NCBI GenBank assembly: GCA_038373865.1 | Contig: JAXGGA010002335.1 | Location: 60,765 to 124,764 of the forward strand | Length of the DNA stretch: 64,000 nucleotides | DNA from: Uloborus plumipes | Taxonomy: Eukaryota; Arthropoda; Arachnida; Araneae; Uloboridae | Direction: 5' to 3' | In this document: positions 56,302 to 64,000 of the stretch, piece by piece | Layout: each line of letters begins with the position of its first letter | Position numbering within the stretch: the first letter of the stretch is position 1 | Program-made: the position numbers and the translations under genes | Notes under the pieces: model-generated | Seen by the model: only the letters and a program-made list of their open reading frames with translations | Told to the model about the DNA's origin: nothing | Databases searched by the model: none

Positions 56302-56856
56302 AGGGGACCCAGTAAGCCGTATTTTTGCCATGTTAAATTCACCAGCTTTAAGCACCTTTTTCTCGGAAATGGTGAAAGATATTGCTGAAAAGTTTTTATA
56401 CATATTAGAATCACATGCTTTACATACTTTAACGCGTCCTTTTCTCTCTCAGTGAAGTTAAAAATGTATATTTAATAATTTACTCAAAACCGCTTTTAAA
56501 TTAGCATTTTTGATGCTTTTTAACTCCATTAAAAAAAATCAATATGTCATCAAATCCTTGTCTTAGAATGTAAAAAACTACATGATATAAGCGTCAATAA
56601 AAATTTGACAATGTAAGTCTGAAAGATATTGAGAAAGAGGAACATGAAAAATTCATGTGTCAAGAAAAACGCTTTTCAATATTTCATTCATGTGATAAAC
56701 ACGGTGAATGTTTCTGAAAGAACAAAAAGTTGTGATGCTTCTAGTTTTTGACAAAAATGTCTGATATATGGTTGGGAAGATAAAAGCTTAAACTGCTTAG
56801 TGATGTAAAAAAGTAAAAATTGAACTTATACTCGAAATTGCCTTATATGATCCCCT
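56302..56856. mobile_element. MITE with AGGGGA(C/T)C termini
   Basis: TA flanks (56300-56301, 56857-56858) enclose AGGGGACCCAGTAAGCCG and the inverse of AGGGGATCATATAAGGC. 555 bp, no transposase. Ends resemble 59112-59748 (AAGGGGACCTTACAGG) and the lone AAGGGGACCAGGTAAGG near 1777. Confidence 0.65.
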
Positions 56857-57080
56857 TAATTTACAACATGATACCTTTGATGTTTCTAACATTTACTAAA
56901 TTTCTTCTTGAACATTTTTTTTAGACTTATCTGTGATAATAACGTTTCATTTTTGCGGAATCAAGTATACGAATTAAGCAGTAGAAAATTTTCTGTCTTC
57001 TTAAGCTTGATCCAGTAATCGATGAACTGCTAATCAATTAAGTAGACTTTTTTTTCTATCACTTCATTTGGTATACGCCC

Positions 57081-57590
57081 AAAATGTCGCTGGGAAAAAA
57101 TGTCGCGGGCCAAAATGTCGCGGGTCAAAATGTCGCCGGGCCAAAATGTCGCGGTCTAAAATGTCGCTGGTCAAAATGTCGCCGGTTCAAAATGTCGCCG
57201 GGCCAAAATGTCGCTGGTCAAAATGTCGCCGGTCCAAAATGTCGCGGTCCAAAATATCGCGAGCAAAAATGTCGAAGGTCCAAAATGTCGTGGGCCAAAA
57301 TGTCGTGTGTCCGAAATGTCGCCGGTCCAAAATGTCGCGTGTCCGAAATGTCGCCGGTCAAAAATGTCGCGTGTCCAAAATGTCGCCGGTCAAAAATGTC
57401 GCGTGTCCAAAATGTCGCCGGTCAAAAATGTCGCGTGTCCAAAATGTCGCCGGTCAAAAATGTCGCGGGTTCAAAATGTCGTCGGTCAAAATTGTCGCGT
57501 GTCCAAAGTGTCGCGTGTCCAAAATGTCGCCGGTCAAAAATGTCGCGGGCAAAAATGTCGCCAGTTCAAATGTCGTCAGACAAAAATGTA
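57081..57590 (+). repeat. AAAATGTCGC tandem array, left arm
   Basis: Roughly 30 units of about 15-16 bp, AAAATGTCGC followed by variable GGGCC, CGGTC, GTGTCC and similar. Between about 57320 and 57460 the order becomes a regular 32-bp dimer (CGGTCA unit then GTGTCC unit), showing a second level of amplification. Confidence 0.9.
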
Positions 57591-59111
57591 GAAGATCCGA
57601 CATTGATAGTACCAAAAATTAAATTATATGAAAAGGCTTTTTTACACCAAATTAGCAAAAGATTGCTAATTGTTGTTGATGAACGTATGCGTTAATGATA
57701 GAATGGACTAAAATTTTTGAAAAATACTAAAAAAAAAATTACCCTTTCGGCTTGTAACCGTTTCGAGCGTTTTCCAAGAAACAAATAGTTATCAAACAAG
57801 CGTCCGTTATTTATTTACAATAGCTTATTTCACCGTGACTCGCTATCTACCAACTTAAAAACGAATAGATTAGCAGCTCAAGCCAAGTTTAATTGATATC
57901 GAAAGGAAAATTTATGTGTTAAAAAAGAAGTTGAAGAAATGTAAAATGAATAAGACAGATATACAATGTTTGACATTTGTTTTTGTTAAAATTTCTTACA
58001 TGATCGAAAGCAAGTCTATATAATTTAAGTGATAGAGGTGTTTTTATTTTTTTCTTCATAAAATGTGTAAAAGAAAGTATTGGATCAGTGAAAAATTGTC
58101 AATTTGGAAGAATTTACACGTTCTGATGTGTGCTGAATTCAATTTTATCGTTTATTTTTTTGGGGCGACTCTACCACAAAACTTACTGCGTAAATTGTAA
58201 TGAAATTCGGTACATACATATACCAACGAATATGTGGTTCAGTGCTGATTGGTTTTTGCCGCTAGTTCTTCCAAGTTTTTACGTGCAAGAATGTAATGGA
58301 ACGTTTTCAGCATAGCGTGATTACTATGTCTGAAGAAAGTTCAGACGAAATCAAATAAAAATTGGCCCATAAGAAGCCTTCAGAAGATACGCCACATCAT
58401 CGAGGAAGCAGAGCAATTGAACTTTTTATTTTTCATTATTTGTGAGTGATGTATATCAAGAAGTAATGCAAGTATTCAGACAAAATTTTGTTTGTAGAAG
58501 AATCTTAAAGGTAGAGATGCTTATTCATTTCTGGCGTTAATCAGCTCAGACATAGTACTGTACCTTCGTTACAATCAGTATTTAAATGTGGAGTTGAATA
58601 TAATACCATTTTTTCTCTTGAAATTTCACCTCCCCTTCCACCACTTAGTTGTTACAAAGAAAGCAATAATTACATGAACTAATTTGATTTCAAACGTCCC
58701 CAATAACTCTTAAAGAAAATGTTCTAGAAGAAAATTACCGGCTACGCGGTGATTAAACGGTATTCCGTTTTTGCAAAAGGCAAAAAAAAAAAGCCTTTAC
58801 AGCAAATTTATTTGTTTAATTTCTTAGTGTGAAAAAAAGAAATAATCCTAAATATATTTTAAAAAAAACTAAAAAATACGCTTTTAGAGTAAATCAAATT
58901 CAAAAGAAGATTTTGAAAACTGTTGAATATCCGCTAAGTTTACTTGCACTTATAATATGCATTTTGTGGACGATCGATGCCCTACTCAGAACTAATGGCA
59001 AATGCACTTATTATGCATCAACATGCAATATAGTTTAGCCTTTAGTAATAATAATGGTTTTTAACATATTACTTTTACGTTTGTAAAGAACGTGAATTTT
59101 ATCTTTGACTC

Positions 59112-59748
59112 ACAAGGGGACCTTACAGGTTATCACTCACCGATTTTGATGAGTTTTATATATTATGTAGAGGGACCCACCCTAAGTATTTTAGCAAAAA
59201 TATATTCCTCAATGCGCCTTAGTTTTTGAGATATAACGATCCAAAGTTCAGCTCGAAGTTGTTACAGAGGTACGGTTGAGCAGTGGGCGCAACAGCGGCC
59301 GTAGCCCAGTGAGCAAGGTCTCCCCCACTCCGACCGCTGGAGGTCTGGGGATCGAGTCCCGTGAATTAACAATATTAAAAATTGAAAAAAAAAATTATTT
59401 TCTAAATGAATAAATAAATAAAATAAAAATGAAGAAAAAAACGATTTTCCATTAACTATAGAATTTTTTTCGATATTAAAGAAAAAAAAATACGTCACGG
59501 GACTCGATCCCCAGACCTCCAGCGGTCGAAGTGGGGGACCTTGCTCATTGAGCTACGGCCGCTGTTGTGACCACTGCTCAACCGTACCTCTATAATAACT
59601 TCGAGCTGAACTTTGGATCGTCGTTATATCTCGGAAACTAAGGCGCATTGGAGCATATCCTTTTGCTAAAATACTTAGGGTGGGTCCCTCTACATAATAT
59701 ATAAAACTCATCAAAATCGGTGAGTGACAACCTGTAAGGTCCCCTTGT
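59112..59748. mobile_element. Palindromic element with tRNA-like arms
   Basis: Arms 59112-59366 and 59484-59748 are inverted copies with few differences (ACAAGGGGACCTTACAGG at the outer end), separated by about 117 bp. Each arm holds a tRNA-like segment (59295-59362 plus, 59496-59562 minus) beginning GCGGCCGTAGCCCAGTGAGC and ending GGGGATCGAGTCCC, resembling Pol III A and B boxes. It may be a MITE that captured a SINE head, or two SINEs in inverse orientation. Confidence 0.75.
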
Positions 59749-60119
59749 CAGAGTTACATACCTACAAACAAACAAACAAAAAACAAACAAACCCACATGT
59801 GAAACTAATAAAAGTGTGTTAAAAAGGAAGAAATTTAGCGTCCCTGGGACCTAGTACAGCCCTGAATAAACTATGGCATTATTTTGGTACTTAAATAATT
59901 TAAGCGTTAGAAGAAATCAATTTAGTTACATTTTTGTTAATAAATTAAGCTAATTTTATAAACTGTTACGTTTAAAAAAAGTTACTAAACAGGTGTATTT
60001 ATCATATCGTGATAAGCTTATTAGTAAAATTGAGCTACATAATTAAGCTGCATTGAATTTGTGAATTGCTGGAAACATTAAATCTGTACTATGCACTTAG
60101 TGTCATTTAGGAACGGCTA

Positions 60120-60594
60120 TATTTTGGACTGGAAACATTTTGGACCGGCGTTGTTTTGGACCGGCGACATTTTGGCCCGGCGACCTTTTTGACCGGCGAC
60201 ATTTTGGTCGGCGACATTTTGGACCGGCGACATTCTGGCCCGGCGACATTTTTGACCGGCGACATTTTTGACCGGCGACATTTTGGCCTGGCGACATTTT
60301 TGACCGGCGACATTCTGGCCCGGCGATATTTTGGCCCGCGACATTTTAGGCAGACGATATTTTGGACCGGCGACATTTTGGCCCGCGACATTTTAGCCCG
60401 CGACATTTCGGCTCGGCGACATTTTGGACCGACGACATTTTGGCCCGCGACATTTTAGCCCGCGACATTTTGGCTCGGCGACATTTTGGACCGGCGACAT
60501 TTTGGCCCGCGACATTTTAGCCCGCGACATTTTGGCTCGGCGACATTTTTGCCGCGACATTTTGGCCCGCGACATTTCGGCCGCGACATTTTGA
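60120..60594 (-). repeat. AAAATGTCGC tandem array, right arm
   Basis: The same unit read on the minus strand (GCGACATTTTGG on +). Variants here are CCGGTC, CGGGCC, GCGGGC and AGCCG. A local repeat of about 63 bp near 60390-60540 contains GCCCGCGACATTTTAGCCCG. Confidence 0.9.
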
Positions 60595-60611
60595 CCCCAA
60601 ACCCTTCATTT

Positions 60612-61976
60612 TATCGACTTCTTTTACTTATTTCAAAAAATTTCTCAAGAAGCCAAAAAAAGCTTTGAGTTCGAATTTTGTTGAGACAGAAATGGAACTG
60701 GACAATTTCATTTTGACAAACTTGTTATTTGTGCAAAAATCACCCTAAAAGACTCAGAATGGATTAGATTCCTGTTTTACTGCATGAAGATCAGGGGGTT
60801 TTTCGAATGCCAAAGAAGTATGAACCGTTTGAATTTCTACTCAAGGACTCAAAAATGGCTTAAAACGGCTCATTCTACCGGAAATAATTATCGGATTTTC
60901 TCGATTTTGGTCTTGTTGGAAAGATGGTGAGAAACACCTTTTCGGAAGCTTAACTTCCAAAGGTTTTGAAAACTAGAAAGCGCTAACTTCCCCCAGAAAA
61001 AAGGTACTGGCGTTTTTTAGTTGGTAAAAATTAATTTTAAATCAGATTTTGAAAGTCAACAGACACACTTCACTCGACAAAAATTTTACCCTCAAAGTTA
61101 CTGTGCAGAGCCAGGCCAAACAGCTAGTTTAGAAAATTTCCATTAACAAGATTTAAATAATTTATTTTGCTCAGAAATGGACGTATCTGACAAAATACGT
61201 TCGTTACTGAGCCAAAACGTAGTATGTAAGTACTAAGTAATATTTCTGAATTTACTATAGAGTAGTACTATAGAGACTACGTTCTTTATTAAGTTTTGTA
61301 ATGAAGCAAAAATCTGGCATATTGGGAGTTTTCGCTGGGTATTTTGTGCAACAAGTGACAAATTTCATAGTATGGCATTGCCCAATTGCAGAAACAATTT
61401 CAGAAGCAACAAAGAAAACAACGAAAATAAAATAGAATGAAGCACCTTTTCTCTCTCTCTCATAGAAAATATTGTAATCTTCCTTTTCGTGTTTTAAAAT
61501 TTCAGAAGCAACTGAAAATTGCTTCAAGAGCAAAACAAAGAAATGAGTAATATTAAAACTATATGAAACAACTTTTTCACACACAAAGAGTATTGTGCTG
61601 AAAATAAGAAAACAATGTTAAGCACAAGTTGTCAAAAAAGCTCTGCAAAATGGCTATTTTAAAACTACAAAGGAGCACCTTCAGCAGTGCTAAAAGTGCT
61701 CAACACATACCAAAAGGGGAAAAAGCTTGTTATGGAGTGTTGAGCACGTTTGGAACTGATAAAAGCGCTTCTTTGTAGCCTACAATAGAGAAGATTTCGA
61801 TTTTTCAATTTTGTTTTTGTATGAAAGAACAACGTACATCAAAATCATCGATGAAAAAATTTTTGCGATACAAGTTCAAGTCAAGCGACGGTGACGTCAC
61901 AAGGCTGAGGGTATTTTTTCGCAATCCGCCAATAGGGCGAGAAGCTTTGTGTATTGGTCCGAGCCGAAGCAGGTTT
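60612..61976. other. No gene recognised
   Basis: AT-rich spacer with short ORFs only. A perfect CRE palindrome TGACGTCA lies near 61892. Confidence 0.5.
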
Positions 61977-61986
61977 TTTCACAATG

Positions 61987-62363
61987 TCGGCGTGGTGGTA
62001 GAGCGTCGGCTTTCCGCGCCGATAACCAGGGTTCGATCCTAGAGTTGGCCAGTCGGCGGATTTTCGAGATGCGGAAAATCCTCGGCGCCCATGTCGTATG
62101 ATTATGCGGCATGTAAAAGATCCCTTGGGGTATTCGTTTGGCTTTGAATATCCCTAGGCAAAATTAAATCCTAGTGCTCTTTCGCTTCAAAAAGAGCCCA
62201 GGTGCCTCCATCTGGCGGCAACTGGGCGTCAAAATTCTCGTGGTAATGGCATTCCGCCGATTCTGGTGCTACGTGAAAGAATGGATGCTTATTTGGGGAT
62301 CGCGCTGGGTCTGCAAAAAGGTTGTGCCTCTACTGCAGCCCCATTTGAAAGAAAAAAAAACTC
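61987..62363 (+). mobile_element. tRNA-derived SINE with 10-bp TSD
   Basis: TTTCACAATG occurs at 61977-61986 and 62364-62373, exactly flanking the element. The head TCGGCGTGGTGGTAGAGCGT has a Pol III A box and GGTTCGATCC (near 62031) a B box; between them CGGC-TTTCCGC-GCCG folds as an anticodon arm. An A-rich tail (GAAAGAAAAAAAAA) ends the copy. The body shares CATGT-AAAGATCCCTTG and CTGGGCGTCAAAATTC with the tandem units at 44.1-45.3 kb, so this is one SINE family. Non-autonomous; needs a LINE partner. Confidence 0.88.
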
Positions 62364-62373
62364 TTTCACAATG

Positions 62374-63340
62374 CCGTTCTTCCGGGTTGCCGTGACAAGC
62401 AGAAGTCGACGAGTAATGCCTTCCAAAAAATTTTAATATTGTTTTCGCCGCAAAAAGCTAAAAACAATCATCGCTGATAGGTTATTGGATTTGCCATTTG
62501 TCCCTTTGACGAATTCAATCTCCATTGTGAATTAATACACTTACACTAATTGATAACGGAAGGGGGGGGGAATAACTCCGCAATGAATAGATAGTATAGC
62601 TGCCATACAATTTTTGTGTGTGAAAGGCTGTAATTACAGCCATCAGACGTCACTAGTTTCGCTTCCCCAGGCGCGCTTTTTGAGCTAGGATTTTTTTTTA
62701 ATTTATTAAATACCGATTACTATTGTGTTTTAATATTCGGCGATGGTGAATTTTTGCGTTTTGTCTCTTAACAAAATGTAGTAGTCAAAGTAGGAATATT
62801 TAATGGGATGAAACTCCCCCCTTGGCCATTTTCAGAATTTCTTGACAATTTGTGCTTTGTAAGAATGAAGGCTTTCACGGCCGGAGTAAATACTAGTTAA
62901 GGATTCCGGGCTGTTGTGCCGTCAGTGTTTCTTTCAGACGTTTTGCTCCGGGGGGGCACATTAAAATTTTGGGGGGGGCAATGGTAAGGTAGTGTTAAGG
63001 GGGCTGGGTTTTTTGAGAGTTTGGAAAAGTCAAGGGCGTCTTTAAGAAGTTGATTGCCCCCCCCCCCTCCCCCAAGAAAAAAAATACCTGCTCTGAATAA
63101 TTAAACAGCTGCAATTTGTGAAGTTAACCTATATGTTTGGTTTGCCCATCTGAAAAAATCTTGTATGCACCAACGGCCGGGCGGAAGATATAAGAGTTAA
63201 AATTACTCTTGGTTTTAAATAAGTTTTAGAACTACTTCATAGTATTAGTAAAAATGCAACAGACTGACAGCACTGCAATATTATGCACAACAAACATTTT
63301 TAGTGAAAAATACAAAATAAAAGAAAAAGAAAGAAAGAAA
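62374..63340. other. Repeat debris, no gene recognised
   Basis: Contains G and C homopolymers (near 62564, 62950, 63058) and a stretch GAAGGCTTTCACGGCCGGAG ... CCGGGCTGTTGTGCCGTC (62868-62922) that looks like part of a dispersed repeat of unknown class. Confidence 0.4.
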
Positions 63341-63545
63341 TGCAGTTGCGGGCTTGGCCGATAGAAGCAACACTTATATTGAATAACATAAGCTTATAAT
63401 TTTGAAGGTATACTGAAATATGTAATGAAATTAATTTTCATTTAATGCAGTTTGATTAATCAATTCAGCATTAACCAGTTCAACATTATAAGTTTATGTT
63501 ATTCAATAAAAATAGAGTCCGTGTCGGCCTGTACTGCCACTGCTG
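63341..63545. mobile_element. About 205-bp MITE
   Basis: Inner inverted repeat TTGAATAACATAAGCTTATA (63379 on) and its complement near 63487-63507 extend outward with divergence to TGCAGTTGCGGGCTTGGCCG and the inverse of GCAGTGGCAGTACAGGCCG. AG-rich flanks. Superfamily uncertain. Confidence 0.6.
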
Positions 63546-64000
63546 TTTCTTTCTTTTTTTTTAATATCAAAAAACATATCCTCTAAAAAATATACACTTA
63601 AGCGCATTTACAGAAACAAATATTTATTAAATTACTACTTAAGATGCCTTATTTTGAGTTATTAAGTTGTCTTATAATTCCTAAAACTGACACTAACATG
63701 CAATAGCATACAAAATGCAAGTGGTGAAGAAGAAAAAAAAAGAACTTATTTTCTTGTGCTTCACAGAAGAAAAAAACAAGGATAATGATCAAAGTCCAGA
63801 TTATATAATCCAAAAATCATGAAACTATGCATGCACATATGCCCTAAAATTAAACAATATGCGCTAAAATATATATGAAGGGTCAGGGGAAAAAACCACG
63901 GTAGTCATATTTGATTCATTTTGAGAAAAACGAAATTTAAACTTTACGAACTCATAAACTTCCCAGTTATACTTGTTCTAAAATGACAATAATACATGGA

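Larger units (their letters stand above)
57070..60603. mobile_element. Foldback-like element with tandem-repeat arms
   Basis: Two inverted arrays of a 15-16 bp unit built on AAAATGTCGC (left about 57081-57590, right about 60120-60594) bound a 2.5-kb middle. The outermost bases also match as inverted repeats (GGTATACGCCCAAAATG against GGTTTGGGGTCAAAATG, 12 of 17). CTTCATTT lies directly outside both ends (57062-57069, 60604-60611), an 8-bp target duplication. This is the layout of foldback transposons such as Drosophila FB or Galileo. The middle has no recognisable transposase; it holds a nested palindrome at 59112-59748. ORFs crossing the arrays are by-products of the repeat. Confidence 0.8.

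Noticed and set aside
57068..57695. Three overlapping long ORFs rich in KCRRSKMS/NVAGQ repeats
   Set aside because: They are translations of the AAAATGTCGC tandem array in several frames at once; no start context, splice sites or protein logic.
59295..59362. A genuine tRNA gene
   Set aside because: The A and B boxes are imperfect, no clean acceptor stem or anticodon arm was found, and it lies inside an inverted repeat.
57081..60594. CRISPR-like array
   Set aside because: Units are contiguous 15-16 bp without unique spacers, arranged in inverse arms in an animal-type genome; no cas genes.
60103..60668. ORFs on both strands across the right array
   Set aside because: Same reason: repeat by-products, open on both strands because the unit lacks stops.

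Overview
The window looks like nuclear DNA from an intron-rich, AT-rich, transposon-rich animal genome. An arthropod is likely and a chelicerate possible, but this is inference: it rests on gene structure, repeat style and general protein similarity, with no database search.

Two split protein-coding genes can be supported, both on the + strand. The first (17982-25764) is an ELOVL4/7-type very-long-chain fatty-acid elongase. Six coding exons can be joined in phase, including an 81-nt exon (19614-19694) and a 15-nt last exon (25750-25764) that ends the protein in the ER-retrieval tetrapeptide KKQK. Its N-terminal exon was not found. The second (37950-55295) is PMPCA, the alpha subunit of the mitochondrial processing peptidase. 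Twelve exons join in phase to about 514 residues. It carries HFLEK where the catalytic beta subunit has HxxEH, and it has the glycine-rich substrate loop. Its start-codon exon was not found. The two genes act in different compartments (ER lipid elongation and mitochondrial presequence cleavage), and nothing here links them functionally.

The rest is mostly mobile DNA, much of it bounded by terminal inverted repeats and target-site duplications that can be read directly. 1-5 kb: an inverted-repeat element, a MITE with CRE-like motifs, a complete hammerhead ribozyme fold and a Tigger/pogo-like element. 6.7-17 kb: a hAT element with 8-bp duplications, two head-to-tail Helitron-like copies and a decayed hAT/ZMYM-type transposase. 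17.9-31 kb: the elongase gene with intronic MITEs and a solo LTR nested in a MITE. 35.5-37.1 kb: a 1.56-kb palindromic Tc1/mariner-like element. 38-55 kb: PMPCA with intronic insertions (three piggyBac-like MITEs, a 443-bp SINE-containing unit repeated three times, a Penelope-like 3' end with a core promoter, LTRs and hammerhead relics). 57.07-60.60 kb: a foldback-like element whose arms are tandem arrays of a 15-16 bp AAAATGTCGC unit, flanked by an 8-bp duplication. 62 kb: a tRNA-derived SINE with a 10-bp duplication.

The observations most worth following up are the hammerhead ribozyme at 2767-2851 with decayed relatives near 48.93-49.00 kb, and the tandem-repeat-armed foldback element. No bacterial, viral or CRISPR features were seen.
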